The notes under the pieces were generated by a model. The model was given only the letters and a program-made list of their open reading frames with translations, ran no database searches and had not been told where the DNA came from. From assembly GCA_004211885.1 (NCBI GenBank), contig SHBV01000009.1, positions 1 to 64,000 of the forward strand: a stretch of DNA of 64,000 nucleotides, in the 5' to 3' direction. Of the stretch, positions 7,934 through 17,995 are shown piece by piece; position 1 is the first letter of the stretch, and each line of letters starts with the position of its first letter. Source of the stretch: Verrucomicrobiaceae bacterium. Lineage in GTDB: Bacteria > Verrucomicrobiota > Verrucomicrobiia > Verrucomicrobiales > DEV007. The translations under genes and the position numbers were made by a program.

Positions 7934-10900
7934 ATGATGATTAGGCTATTAGCGATTTTATTTTTTTCTATTTCCTCAGCTTCCGCTAAACCACTCCAAT
8001 TGGAAGACGGAGACGTCGTTGCTTTTCTTGGAGGAGCTGATTTGGTAAGGGCTCAGAAAGAGGGGGTATTAGAAGCAGCGATCACTCACCGCTTTAAGGA
8101 TTTAAATATTAAATTCAGGGATTTGGCTTGGGAAGGGGATACTGTTTTCTTTCAAAGCACAGTCCGTGAAAGATGGAGGAGAGAAGCGTTCGGAAGTCTT
8201 AACGAACAACTCAAGAAAGTGGGAGCAAATGTGGTCATTTCGCAATTTGGCAAAATGGAGTCTCTCAGTGGAGAAATTGCCCTTCGAGAATTCTTAGAGT
8301 CTTATGAGAAACTCATTACCGAATTACAGTCAGAGGACCGAAGAGTTGTCATTCTTGCTCCTTCTTCTTTTGAATGGGATTCTGCCGATGACCAATTTCT
8401 TAATAAATACACTGATGGTATTGAGTCTCTCGCGAAGAAGAAAAAGATACCATTTGTCAAAGGTGACTTTGCTGAGGAACTTGGTGAAGATCCCCCAACG
8501 AATCTGATTTTGTCAGTGAGGGAAAAGCATCGTCTCTGGTATGATTACTGGAGGCCAGCAAACTGGAAGTGCCTCTTTGGAGATGATAGTAAACGGGTCT
8601 TTTCAAATGCGGCTGAGGGCCTCCCCTCGTTCAAGGAGGAATGGCAATTGTTTCCAAAACTCATAGAAAACGCAGAATCTAATATCCGAAAAGGATTAAA
8701 GAATGTACCGGCCTCTGCACCGAAGAGGACAGGTTCTCGTGAGGCGAATATTAAAAAAGAACTTGAATCCTTTGATGTGATGGATGGTTTTGAGGTTAAT
8801 CTATTTGCTGACGAGACGCATGGCATAGCAAATCCTTTATCTGTGAGGTGGGACGCTAGGGGAAGAATGTTTGTGGCATGTTCGGATGTATATCCCCAAA
8901 TTGAGCCTGGGGTCATGCCCAATGATAAGGTCATTATGATTGAAGATCTTAATGGTGATGGAGTAGGCGACAAATCGAGCATATTTGCAAAAGGTCTTAA
9001 TATTCCTACCGGAATGGAAGTGGGAGCTGATGGGGTATATGTTGGACACAATACTGAATTATTGCACTTTGACTGGGAAGGGAACAAGGAGCTGGTTCTT
9101 AGCGGTTTTGGCAATGGGGATTCTCATCAGACAATGAATTCATTTGCTTGGTCTCCGGGAGGAGAACTGTGGTTTTGTCAGGGTGATGGAGTAGAGTCTC
9201 GAGTTGAAACGCCACATGGTGTATCCTCACTGTTTCAGGCTGGTGTATATAGATTGAGACCAGATGAACTTAAGTTGGACCCCTTATTGGATGACTTCAT
9301 GGGTCCTGGTAACCCGTGGGGAGTTGCTTTCGATGATTATGGTCAATCATTTGTGATCGATGGGGCCGGTGGTGTATCTTACCTTACTCCGGCATCGATT
9401 CCGGCCAAAAGACGGTTGCGCCTGCCTCGCATCGGTCGTCCTGGAGGTTACTGTGGTATAGATTGTTTGGGTGCCAGTAATTTACCTGCTGAAATGGCAG
9501 GTGATTTTCTTATAGGTGATTATAAAAAAAATCAAGTGAGCCGATTCGCGGTTTCATCTGATGGTGGAGGCTTTAAAGTGAATTGGCGTGAACCTATCCT
9601 TCGTTCTAGTCATCGTAATTTTCGTCCAATCGATGTTAAAGTTGGGCCTGACGGTGCCATATATGTCGTTGACTGGTACAATCCTCTGACATGCCATCAG
9701 GATGACTTTTATAGGCATCCAGATAGGGATAAAACACATGGTAGGATTTGGAGAATAACACCTAAGAAAGGTGCCCTCAAAGTGCCCGAACTGGTTAACC
9801 TAGCAGATAAAAATTTGGTTGAGATGCTGGCTTCTCCGGAAAGGTGGACAAGGCTCAAAGCAAAACAATTACTTTCGAGGAGAGATCAATCGAAAGTCAT
9901 CAATATTTTACGCAATTGGGTTGCGTCTCGTGAAGGACTTGATCTACTGGAGGCTCTATCCCTCCTTGAGTTTTTGAGTGTTCCGGATTCTGAAATTTTG
10001 ATTAAAAATATAAATTCAGATGACCCTAGAATCAGAGCATATGCGGCTAGGGTCATAGGCAGATGGGGCACGAGGCTTGAAGGTTACCAGGACCTATTAT
10101 TAGGTCTGGCTCAGGACAAACATCCTAGGGTCAGGATGGAGGTTCTTCTTTCTTGTGCCCAAATACCGGAACCAAATTCTATTTTAGTAGCGGCTGCAGT
10201 TGCCGAGGTTCCAAAAGATAAATGGATTAATTATGCTTTTTCTCAGGCAGTTCACCACCTCAAGCCAATATGGATACCGGCTTTTAGGGAAGGTGATCTG
10301 GATATTGCTAAATATCAGTCAGGCTTTTCAGATGTATTGAGCCAGTCTGATTCAAAAGCCATTATCTCGGAGATCCGTGATCTTGTTAAGAAAGAAAATA
10401 TCAATGATGAAACAACAGCGAACCTTCTCAGTTCACTTGTCATTCTGGGAGATGAGGATGATTTAAAGTTTGTTTTAAATATGGAAAATCTTACTGGATC
10501 AGTGTTGATGACGTTAAGAAATCAACAAAGACCTGAATTTGAAGTTCATCAAAGGTTGGCAAGTTATCTTAAAACTGAAGATCGAGAAATAAGAGAAGGA
10601 ATCATTGATTTGATAGGGTCCTGGGAAGTTGAGGAACTCATGAACGAGATTTCAGTTATAGCATCTAATGCAGATATAAATAAAGAGATCAGAGCAAAAG
10701 CACTTAAGTCTCTGGGTTCAATTGGTGGTAAAGATGCACTTAAAATTAGTATGAAAATTGCGGCTAGTGATAATGACCCTTGTCAGTTAGATGCTGTAGG
10801 CTCTGTGATTAGCATGGACATTCCTAATGGGATCAAATTGGCAGTTGATCTCTTGAAGAAGGGATTGGATTCTGAGCAGTTATCACAGCTATTTGATGCT

Positions 10901-11539
10901 GTTGCTTCCAGGAACGGTGCCATGGAATTATTAGCTGATAAATTACCTGAAACTTCAATTAATAAAGATCAGGGATCATTAATAAGACAGGCATGGATAG
11001 CTAAGGGCCTAGTGAGTCCTGAGTTATCTTTGAGCCTTGACCAGTTAGCGGGTATACCGGCACCAAGAATTGAATATACAGATTCAAATGTTCGTGAATA
11101 TGTCAGAGCCGGTAATGCTGGTGATATAAAGAAGGGAGCTGATCTATTTAAATCTGCGAGTCTTGGGTGCATTGCCTGTCACAAGGTAGGAAACGTCGGC
11201 GGAATAATTGGTCCTGATCTTTCGGCTCTAGGGAGTGGCGTGCCATTTGATAGAATTGTTACAGAGGTCATGTGGCCCACTCTTCAAGTAAAGGAAGGAT
11301 ACTCTTTGACTCGGGTAGTGACCAAAAAATCACAGACCATGCAAGGCTATGAACAGGCAAGCAGAGACGAGGATAAGATTCTCCTCAGAGACTTTTCAGG
11401 TGCTGGTATGCACCGTATATCACGTGAAGATATTGAAAAAGTTGAGAAGATTGGAAGCTTAATGCCTCCCACTGCTCAGAGTCTTAGTAAAGATAATATA
11501 GCTGATTTACTTGCCTATTTATTTAGCTTGAGGGGTTAA
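7934..11539 (+). CDS. PVC-type multidomain protein: SGNH-like, propeller dehydrogenase, HEAT repeats, cytochrome c
   Basis: This very large protein (about 1201 residues) is exported. I place the start at ATG 7934 because MMIRLLAILFFSISSASA is a clean Sec leader; an in-frame ATG at 7877 would add 19 polar residues before it. Domains in order: a degenerate SGNH-like region (about 25-240; GGADLV replaces the nucleophile block), a soluble-dehydrogenase-type beta-propeller (about 250-600, with VRWDARGRMFVACSD and IEDLNGDGVGDK), HEAT-like helices (about 620-1040), and a C-terminal cytochrome c with CIACH at about 1079-1083 and a candidate distal Met near 1177. It is probably a periplasmic oxidoreductase or binding protein passing electrons to a respiratory chain. 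Its stop lies 2 bases from the convergent gene at 11542. Confidence 0.9.
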   Translation: MMIRLLAILFFSISSASAKPLQLEDGDVVAFLGGADLVRAQKEGVLEAAITHRFKDLNIKFRDLAWEGDTVFFQSTVRERWRREAFGSLNEQLKKVGANVVISQFGKMESLSGEIALREFLESYEKLITELQSEDRRVVILAPSSFEWDSADDQFLNKYTDGIESLAKKKKIPFVKGDFAEELGEDPPTNLILSVREKHRLWYDYWRPANWKCLFGDDSKRVFSNAAEGLPSFKEEWQLFPKLIENAESNIRKGLKNVPASAPKRTGSREANIKKELESFDVMDGFEVNLFADETHGIANPLSVRWDARGRMFVACSDVYPQIEPGVMPNDKVIMIEDLNGDGVGDKSSIFAKGLNIPTGMEVGADGVYVGHNTELLHFDWEGNKELVLSGFGNGDSHQTMNSFAWSPGGELWFCQGDGVESRVETPHGVSSLFQAGVYRLRPDELKLDPLLDDFMGPGNPWGVAFDDYGQSFVIDGAGGVSYLTPASIPAKRRLRLPRIGRPGGYCGIDCLGASNLPAEMAGDFLIGDYKKNQVSRFAVSSDGGGFKVNWREPILRSSHRNFRPIDVKVGPDGAIYVVDWYNPLTCHQDDFYRHPDRDKTHGRIWRITPKKGALKVPELVNLADKNLVEMLASPERWTRLKAKQLLSRRDQSKVINILRNWVASREGLDLLEALSLLEFLSVPDSEILIKNINSDDPRIRAYAARVIGRWGTRLEGYQDLLLGLAQDKHPRVRMEVLLSCAQIPEPNSILVAAAVAEVPKDKWINYAFSQAVHHLKPIWIPAFREGDLDIAKYQSGFSDVLSQSDSKAIISEIRDLVKKENINDETTANLLSSLVILGDEDDLKFVLNMENLTGSVLMTLRNQQRPEFEVHQRLASYLKTEDREIREGIIDLIGSWEVEELMNEISVIASNADINKEIRAKALKSLGSIGGKDALKISMKIAASDNDPCQLDAVGSVISMDIPNGIKLAVDLLKKGLDSEQLSQLFDAVASRNGAMELLADKLPETSINKDQGSLIRQAWIAKGLVSPELSLSLDQLAGIPAPRIEYTDSNVREYVRAGNAGDIKKGADLFKSASLGCIACHKVGNVGGIIGPDLSALGSGVPFDRIVTEVMWPTLQVKEGYSLTRVVTKKSQTMQGYEQASRDEDKILLRDFSGAGMHRISREDIEKVEKIGSLMPPTAQSLSKDNIADLLAYLFSLRG

Positions 11540-11541
11540 AA

Positions 11542-12888
11542 CTAGGATACCTCCCAACCCTTTCTGTAAGTCTTACTGAGAAGTTCGTTAGCTTTTTTAT
11601 CGTTAGTGATTTCAAATTTCTCAGCGTCCCATTCGAATTCTTTTCCGACCTCTACTCTGTGTGCGAGATTTCCTAGCAGATTATGTTCAATAAGAGCACC
11701 TGAATAATCAAAATTACATAGGCTCTTTCCCTCACCCTTACAGGCGTTAATCCATTCCTTATAATGGCCTGGTGATTTCGGGATTGAAGGTTTGGGTCTC
11801 TTGTAATCCTTAAATTTCTCTCCCGGGCTATGTACAATTTTTCCATAATCAGAAACAACGATTCCTTCATCGCCTACAAAGGCAACCCCGATGTGCCACT
11901 TTGATATGTTAGTATCTTTACCTAATTTTGGTTGGAGCCGTTCGGCCATTGCCTTCATTCCCTCAGGGCCATGATACCAAATAACATCGACTTCCCCGCG
12001 TTTGCCACTTCCGACATTTGCATCCGGATGGTGCCATGTGGCTATTTGAGAAGGGGGCGCTGCTACATCATCACCTTTTGGACCTTCAGCTTTTACTTTG
12101 TTTGGCCTTGTCAGTTCTAGTGCCCAATAAGGAAGGTCGATGAGATGGCTTCCCATATCACCTAGGACTCCATTACCAAAGTCCCAGCGCCGGTTCCAGT
12201 TAAGATTACCACCTTTCCAATAGCCTTGGTTATACGCCCTTTGGGGTGCAGGTCCTAGCCAGGTTTCCCAATTAAACCCATCAGGTACAGGCTGTTCTGG
12301 GAGAACTTTCTCACCCACTGGCCTGATCGTTCTGCCGCACCAGACATGAGCTTCTTTGATGGTTCCAGCTGCTCCTGATTGAACTAGCTCCACTGCTCTT
12401 CTGTAATTTTCAGTCGCATGAATTTGAGTCCCCATCTGGGTCGCTATCTTATCTTTGCGTTTGATATATTCTTCCTGCATCCACCTAGCTTCCTGAACAG
12501 TATGAGCGAGAGGCTTTTCTGAATAAACATGTTTACCGTTGCGCATGGCAGCAATTGCAGCCGGCGCATGGTGATGATCAGCGGTACTAATGACTACAGC
12601 GTCAATGGCAGGATCGTCGACTATTTTTCTCCAATCGCTAGTGGTCTTAGTGCCGGGGTAACGTCCTTTTACGGAACTTAAGACTCCAGGATTCGTGTCA
12701 CACAGAGCATAAATCGTTTCACTTTTCACTCCATTTGTGTTGGCTCCACCGCGTCCACCTGCACCAATGATAGCGACGTTTAATTTTTGGTTGGGCGATT
12801 GTGCTCTGGACCGGGTTGCGCACGCGGCGGAAGCCGCAAGACCAAAACCAATGAAGGTCCGTCTATTATGTGTATTTGTATTTGCCAT
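11542..12888 (-). CDS. Exported (Tat-type) Gfo/Idh/MocA-family oxidoreductase
   Basis: This is a 448-residue protein. The N terminus carries a twin-arginine leader (NRRTFIGFGLAASAAC), so it is probably folded with its cofactor before export. The Rossmann motif follows (VAIIGAGGRGGANTNG), then STADHHHAPAAIAAM and SEKPLAHTV (EKP motif). The C-terminal domain has WNRRWDFGNGVLGDMGSHL with the expected Asp-x-x-x-His and ends near KTYRKGWEVS. Such Tat-exported Gfo enzymes with tightly bound NAD(P) are typical of PVC bacteria and act on glycans or glycosides in the periplasm. It is transcribed convergently with the large cytochrome protein (2-base gap) and stands alone on its strand, about 86 bases after the HEAT gene stop. 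Confidence 0.92.
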   Translation of the reverse strand: MANTNTHNRRTFIGFGLAASAACATRSRAQSPNQKLNVAIIGAGGRGGANTNGVKSETIYALCDTNPGVLSSVKGRYPGTKTTSDWRKIVDDPAIDAVVISTADHHHAPAAIAAMRNGKHVYSEKPLAHTVQEARWMQEEYIKRKDKIATQMGTQIHATENYRRAVELVQSGAAGTIKEAHVWCGRTIRPVGEKVLPEQPVPDGFNWETWLGPAPQRAYNQGYWKGGNLNWNRRWDFGNGVLGDMGSHLIDLPYWALELTRPNKVKAEGPKGDDVAAPPSQIATWHHPDANVGSGKRGEVDVIWYHGPEGMKAMAERLQPKLGKDTNISKWHIGVAFVGDEGIVVSDYGKIVHSPGEKFKDYKRPKPSIPKSPGHYKEWINACKGEGKSLCNFDYSGALIEHNLLGNLAHRVEVGKEFEWDAEKFEITNDKKANELLSKTYRKGWEVS

Positions 12889-12974
12889 GTCTTTAGATTG
12901 AACTTTTTAACTGTGCTTCGTCAATGACGATCATACGAAATGGTGCACTTTATTGATTGTGAGTTAATGAAAAT

Positions 12975-15467
12975 TTATTTGGATTCAATTTTGATCCCCT
13001 CCACAGGATTTCCATCTCTGCCACGGATCCGGCAGCATAATCCCCACGGTCCGCTAGTATTCACGACCTTGAGCATAATCAGATTCCATCCTTTTGAAAG
13101 GGTGACAGGAATGATGGATTGTCTTGGTTCTAGGCTCCTATTAGAGAATGATTCATGAATTATTTTATCATTTAGCCATGCTTTGATATGATCGTCACTA
13201 CCCATTTCAAGATTAATTTCAAGATTTTCAGGCGTCCATACTTTCGTCATGGCATAGGCGGCAGCATCAGCTTCCATGCTCAAACTCTCATGAAGATCGA
13301 TTGCCCAGAGAGATCTTTCGGATTTTGATTTCGTCTTAAATTTTTTCCACCTTATAGACTTCAAATCCTTTTCAGGGGCCAGGGCCGTATCAAAAACAAC
13401 CTTGGCAGATTTCCCTTTCACTGAATATGGTCCGGTAATTCTCCAATCAAGAATGTAATCTTTATAAAGATCCAGTCCTGATTGTAAATCAGCGGCTCCT
13501 TTCTTTGATGCCTCAGACGCTTTAGATTCGAGAATGGCTTTCAAGGCAGTGCGGACTGTAGTCGTATGTGAATCTTTCAGCCTTTTCGCGACTTGAGTCG
13601 CTGCCAAAGCCGCCTCATTAATTGTTTCGGAATTTTCTAGGTAAGGTTTAATAATTTCCAGTGATTGTATGCCTCCACTCTGTCCCAGTCCTGCTAAAAC
13701 TTTTTTGGCTGTACTAGTTGAGTTGTCCAATTCTAAAGCCTTTCTGTAAGCAAGTGTGGGGTCTGGAGATTTTGAGGATAAAATGATATAACCGTTAAGG
13801 GCAGTATCCTTGTTGGGATTTTTTTCTTCGGATGCAATTTTTAATAGATTATTTGCCGGGCCATGATTTGGCCATTTGGACAGTGCTTCGATAGCGGCTA
13901 ACTGAATTGAATCGGTTTCCTTTAGGGCCGAGATAAGTAATTGTAAGGACTGTTCATTAGGGTCCCTTCCCAATAATGAAAGTATTGATGATTTGGCGTT
14001 AATATCAGCTTTTTTTAATGCTTTCGTGAGGGCATCTGTTTGTATTTTTTTGTCAGATATTCGCCTAAAGCTATAAGCAATTGCGGATTCAATATCATTC
14101 CGATCAGATTCTTCTTTTGGATTTAATAGAAGTATTAATATTTGATCGAGGTGACTCTGATCAGCTAAGGTTCCTATGCCGCGTAAAGCTTCTTTACGAA
14201 TTTCCGGAGTGCTGGATTTAGCCAGAATTATAAGTTCATTCATTGCTGTAGATTCACCCCGCGTTGCAATTACTCTGACCAACTCACTCTGAATTTCTGG
14301 TGAGGATTCCTTGAGATGTTTTTTTAATGCATTTTGAATATCGTTGCCCCTAAGATTTGCCAGAGCACTCCTTGAAACGTTTCGCTCATGACCACTCGTT
14401 GAGGAAGCTATCGTTGCAAGAGTAATGACTGAGGATCCGTTACCGATTTTTCCCAAGGCCTGAATAGCTGATAATCTAACTTCGAGACTTTCACTTCCTG
14501 TCAACTTTGTGATTGAGGGGAGAGCGGACCTGTCTTCTCTCTCTGAAAGTGCTCCGATGAGGAGTATTTGCATGTTTGCAGGTGCAGATTCAAGTAAGGA
14601 TTTTAGTTTTGACCCAATGTTCACTCCCTCTAATTCTGCTATAATTGAAGCTGCTCCATTGGCTAATTCATTATTACCACTCTTAATGGCTTCGGTCAGA
14701 AGAGGAACAGCCGACTCACCATTTACTTTTGCTACACCGCTCAAGCCGGCCAATATAACGTAGGAGTCAGTTTCTGATTTTGTGAAATGATTATAAATGG
14801 ATAATGCCTTTTCTTTGTCCCCTTGTTCTAGGTAACTCTCAGCGCATCTGAGAAGGGCCTGGACCGTGCACCGGTACGCTTTACCTGTTGTCTTGCTTAA
14901 TCTCGGGACGAGAAGTTCGCCCACATTATCTCCACCGATTAGGCCAAGGGCGCGCGTTGCGTTATTGGAAACTGAGGCTGTATCTAGTAATTTAATGAGA
15001 TCTGGAACTGCTTTTTTATAGCGGATATCGCCTAGGCTATCGATGATTCCTTGTTTTAATTTATCTTGTACCGTGTCTAGTGATTGGTGAAGAGCAGCTC
15101 CGGCCTCTTCGTATTGCATTGAGGCCAATACGTACCTTGCCATGTGGCCGATTTCCTGATCTTTAAGCAATTTTTGCATTAAAGGAATGGATTTTCGTGT
15201 ACCCATTATTCGTAACATACGGCATAAAAAATCCTTACCTCTTCTGGAATTTGCTGTTCCTAATGAATTTATTATTTTTTCTTCGAGAGAATTTCTTAAT
15301 TGTGAATCTTGAAGAGATTCTACTGCTTTTGATTCGATGAATTTCAGGGCATCAGCTGGGTTCCCGTCAACGAATTTTCCGGCCAATAAAAGTTTCTCAT
15401 CAAGCTCGTCTGCATTCAATGCTAATGAAAGTGATAGCAAAGAGAGGATTGATATTAAATATTTCAT
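12975..15467 (-). CDS. Secreted HEAT-repeat protein with C-terminal jelly-roll domain
   Basis: I place the start at ATG 15467, where MKYLISILSLLSLSLALNA forms a clean Sec leader; an in-frame ATG at 15527 would add 20 residues and overlap the upstream gene. The 830-residue product has many two-helix repeats of about 30 residues from about residue 80 to 640 (for example VRLSAIQALGKIGN and IRKEALRGIGTLAD), typical of HEAT/PBS-lyase scaffold repeats. The last 190 residues contain DWRITGPYS and MGSDDHIKAWLND, a beta-sandwich seen in PVC glycoside-related proteins. No catalytic motif is visible. It lies 17 bases behind the exported Gfo gene and is probably co-transcribed, perhaps as a scaffold or binding partner. 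Confidence 0.85.
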   Translation of the reverse strand: MKYLISILSLLSLSLALNADELDEKLLLAGKFVDGNPADALKFIESKAVESLQDSQLRNSLEEKIINSLGTANSRRGKDFLCRMLRIMGTRKSIPLMQKLLKDQEIGHMARYVLASMQYEEAGAALHQSLDTVQDKLKQGIIDSLGDIRYKKAVPDLIKLLDTASVSNNATRALGLIGGDNVGELLVPRLSKTTGKAYRCTVQALLRCAESYLEQGDKEKALSIYNHFTKSETDSYVILAGLSGVAKVNGESAVPLLTEAIKSGNNELANGAASIIAELEGVNIGSKLKSLLESAPANMQILLIGALSEREDRSALPSITKLTGSESLEVRLSAIQALGKIGNGSSVITLATIASSTSGHERNVSRSALANLRGNDIQNALKKHLKESSPEIQSELVRVIATRGESTAMNELIILAKSSTPEIRKEALRGIGTLADQSHLDQILILLLNPKEESDRNDIESAIAYSFRRISDKKIQTDALTKALKKADINAKSSILSLLGRDPNEQSLQLLISALKETDSIQLAAIEALSKWPNHGPANNLLKIASEEKNPNKDTALNGYIILSSKSPDPTLAYRKALELDNSTSTAKKVLAGLGQSGGIQSLEIIKPYLENSETINEAALAATQVAKRLKDSHTTTVRTALKAILESKASEASKKGAADLQSGLDLYKDYILDWRITGPYSVKGKSAKVVFDTALAPEKDLKSIRWKKFKTKSKSERSLWAIDLHESLSMEADAAAYAMTKVWTPENLEINLEMGSDDHIKAWLNDKIIHESFSNRSLEPRQSIIPVTLSKGWNLIMLKVVNTSGPWGLCCRIRGRDGNPVEGIKIESK

Positions 15468-15484
15468 ATGATTTATCTTAGTGA

Positions 15485-16726
15485 TTATCCTATCGTGAAA
15501 GGTTCCCGCTTCGGCCTGTCGAGCCATCGTGACACTTCAGGATCACCGAGAACTTCTTCCTTATCAGGGTCCCATGTAATTTCCCTTTTGAGCCAATAAG
15601 CAATGTTTCCTAAATGGCAATGCGTTGCAGTTCGATGTGCTCTCTCAATGTCTCTGAATGGTTTTTCCCGACTCTTAACGCAATGTATAAAATCACCGGA
15701 CAATCCTCCTTGTCCTTTGTAGTTTGGGATGTGAACGGACGGGGGACTGGGTCGGTTCTTTGAGTTATTTCTAAATGGAATTTCATTTTCAGTGCCGCGA
15801 AAAGACAATATTCCTCCCCAGCCGCCTCCATGATAGATCTTTACTCCGCTGGCAAATTCATAGGTGAGTTGTTGCACGTCCTTACCGTCAGGTGGTGTTA
15901 TTTTTACGGGTCCTGTTTCATGTAGGTTACAGGCAAACAACGCTCCTCCAAAACCGTGACAGCCCCAGTCTGTCATGCCTCCTCCTGAGTAGTCCCGGAA
16001 AGGTCTAAAGCCTCCCCTAGTCAATGCAGGGTGATAGGGTCGCCAAGGTGCTGGTCCGAGCCATCGATTCCAGTCTACACCATTTGGTAATGGTTCAGGA
16101 GGAAGATAACATTCTCCTGAAGGGCCTCCTACATTGACCCATGCTTCTTTGACTTCACCGATGGCTCCGCCGTAGATCATGCGGTGGAACCAGTTATAAT
16201 CACCCCAGACCCGTTGACTCCCTCCGGAAAAGATACGTCCGAATCTTCGAGCAGTATCTCGCATCATTTGGCCTTCGCGGATAGTTAAGGTTTCAGGTTT
16301 TTCACAAAAAACATCCTTTCCGGATGTCATTGCCTCAATGGCTATCTTTGCATGCCAATGGTCGGGAGTAGCTATGAGGACAGCATCGATATCATCGCGC
16401 ATGATGATTTCACGATAATCGATATATGTCTTACAATCATTATTACCATATCGCCTATCCACTGAACTCTTGGCCTGCTCTGCGTGTGACTGTACCACAT
16501 CACATACAGCGCTTGTCTGAATCTCACTGAATCCTAGGAACGAGTTCAAATCTCCTCTGCCTCTTCCTCCCATTCCGATACCAGCAAAATTGATTCGTTC
16601 ATTGGCTCCAAAAGCTGATGAGGGTATGAATAGAGGTAAAGGGATAGTTGCTGCGGATTTTTTAAGAAAGTTGCGTCGGTTGAATTTCTTAATTTGTTTT
16701 TGCATTATGAGAGAATTTTGGAGCAT
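15485..16726 (-). CDS. Exported Gfo/Idh/MocA-family oxidoreductase
   Basis: This 413-residue sugar dehydrogenase-family protein has a Tat-like leader (NRRNFLKKSAATIPLPLFI). The Rossmann motif is FAGIGMGGRGRGD, followed by ATPDHWHAKIAIEAM and FCEKPETLT (EKP motif). GGGMTDWGCHGFGG supplies the substrate-domain Asp/His pair. The chosen ATG at 16726 has a GAGG-like ribosome binding site just upstream; ATG 16705 (MQKQIKKFNRR) is an alternative start. It is the first gene of a probable two-gene unit with the HEAT-repeat protein (17-base gap to that gene's start). The site of action is probably the periplasm, on a glycan-derived substrate that cannot be specified. Confidence 0.92.
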   Translation of the reverse strand: MLQNSLIMQKQIKKFNRRNFLKKSAATIPLPLFIPSSAFGANERINFAGIGMGGRGRGDLNSFLGFSEIQTSAVCDVVQSHAEQAKSSVDRRYGNNDCKTYIDYREIIMRDDIDAVLIATPDHWHAKIAIEAMTSGKDVFCEKPETLTIREGQMMRDTARRFGRIFSGGSQRVWGDYNWFHRMIYGGAIGEVKEAWVNVGGPSGECYLPPEPLPNGVDWNRWLGPAPWRPYHPALTRGGFRPFRDYSGGGMTDWGCHGFGGALFACNLHETGPVKITPPDGKDVQQLTYEFASGVKIYHGGGWGGILSFRGTENEIPFRNNSKNRPSPPSVHIPNYKGQGGLSGDFIHCVKSREKPFRDIERAHRTATHCHLGNIAYWLKREITWDPDKEEVLGDPEVSRWLDRPKREPFTIG

Positions 16727-16818
16727 TTACCCTCTTATCGTCAATATTCAATATTCATAGGTTCATATGCTTTATGCGGTATTGAAGTTCTTTTACCTTT
16801 AGGTTTTTATTCTCTATT

Positions 16819-17949
16819 GTGAGTTCTGATTTAAAAGTTATTAGAGTCCATAAGAAGGGACTTCTAAGAAAGTTTGTTCAATTCCCTTATGATTTATATA
16901 GGGGTTCTAAATATTGGGTGCCTCCACTAATGATGGAGGAAATGAAAAGTTTGATTCCTGAAAAGAACCCTTCTCTTAATCTATCAGATTTCGACTATTG
17001 GTTAGTCTATCGACACGGAAAAATAGTGGGAAGAGTGGCCGCTTATATTAACAGAAAAGATAATCAAATCAGAGGAAGAGGAGCAGTCCGATTCGGTATG
17101 ATTGATTTTATTGATGATGCATCTGTTTGTGAGATCCTTTTAAAGGAGGTTGAGCAATGGGCGCATGGGAAAGATTTGAATTTAGTTGAGGGTCCGCTCG
17201 GTCCTGGGCATTTTGATAGGAACTGTATTCTTGTTGAAGGGTTTGATGAATTGCCCACAGCGATTTCTAGTTATAATTACCCGTACTATAAAAAGCATAT
17301 TGAGAACTATGGTTATGTGAAGGAAGTCGATTACCTGGAACATCGAATCAAAATTTCAAAAGAGCCAGATCCTCGGGTAGAAAAAATTTCATCCTACGTA
17401 TTAAAAAAGAAAGGCCTCTCTTTATGGTCTGCTAGATCAAAGAAAGAGCTTATAGCGAGGGGTGAGGAATTTTTTGAATTAATTAATGAGGCATATTCCG
17501 GATTGCATGATTTTGCGCCTCTTTCAGATGAAGAGATTGATTATTTAATTGGTCATTTCTTTTCATTTATTGAAACGAAATATGTGAAAATTGTTGTCGA
17601 TGAAAAAGGTGATATTGTAGCCGCAGGGGTCGCCATGGAGTCTGTATCAAAGGCCCTGCAGCGTTCTGGAGGAAAGTTATTGCCTTTTGGTTGGCTGAAA
17701 ATATTTTTGGCAATGAGATCGAATGACGTGCTTGATTTATGCCTAGTGGCTGTTGCTAACAAATTTCGTGGTGCGGGCTTAAATTCCATATTAATGCACG
17801 AAATGCATAAAACTGCTTGCGAGAATGGTTTAAAGTGGGCCGAAACGAATGGTGAACTGGAAACAAATGCACAAGTTCTAACGATGTGGGATGGTTATGA
17901 TTATCGGACACACAAGAGAAGAAGAGTCTATTCTAAGGCTTTAAAATAA
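16819..17949 (+). CDS. GNAT-like N-acyltransferase family protein (YghO-like)
   Basis: This 376-residue cytoplasmic protein begins at a GTG (16819); I see no strong ribosome binding site. It resembles the widespread long GNAT-like family that includes E. coli YghO. Recognisable parts are FVQFPYDLYRGSKYWVPPL near residue 20, the acceptor-side GRVAAYINRKDN, and EGPLGPGHFDRNCILVEGF around 130-150. The C-terminal half contains the acyl-CoA fold segment NKFRGAGLNSILMHEMHK, followed by the family-typical ending MWDGYDYRTHKRRRVYSK. The substrate is unknown. It stands between two divergently oriented units and has no obvious operon partner; the DUF1549 gene starts 46 bases after its stop. Confidence 0.8.
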   Translation: MSSDLKVIRVHKKGLLRKFVQFPYDLYRGSKYWVPPLMMEEMKSLIPEKNPSLNLSDFDYWLVYRHGKIVGRVAAYINRKDNQIRGRGAVRFGMIDFIDDASVCEILLKEVEQWAHGKDLNLVEGPLGPGHFDRNCILVEGFDELPTAISSYNYPYYKKHIENYGYVKEVDYLEHRIKISKEPDPRVEKISSYVLKKKGLSLWSARSKKELIARGEEFFELINEAYSGLHDFAPLSDEEIDYLIGHFFSFIETKYVKIVVDEKGDIVAAGVAMESVSKALQRSGGKLLPFGWLKIFLAMRSNDVLDLCLVAVANKFRGAGLNSILMHEMHKTACENGLKWAETNGELETNAQVLTMWDGYDYRTHKRRRVYSKALK

Positions 17950-17995
17950 TCCAAAATTTGTACTATCATAATAGCAGATTATATATTTTATACAG

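Noticed and set aside
8545..9114. 189-residue minus-strand frame
   Set aside because: Lies inside the PVC propeller gene, in the region with strong dehydrogenase-propeller motifs.
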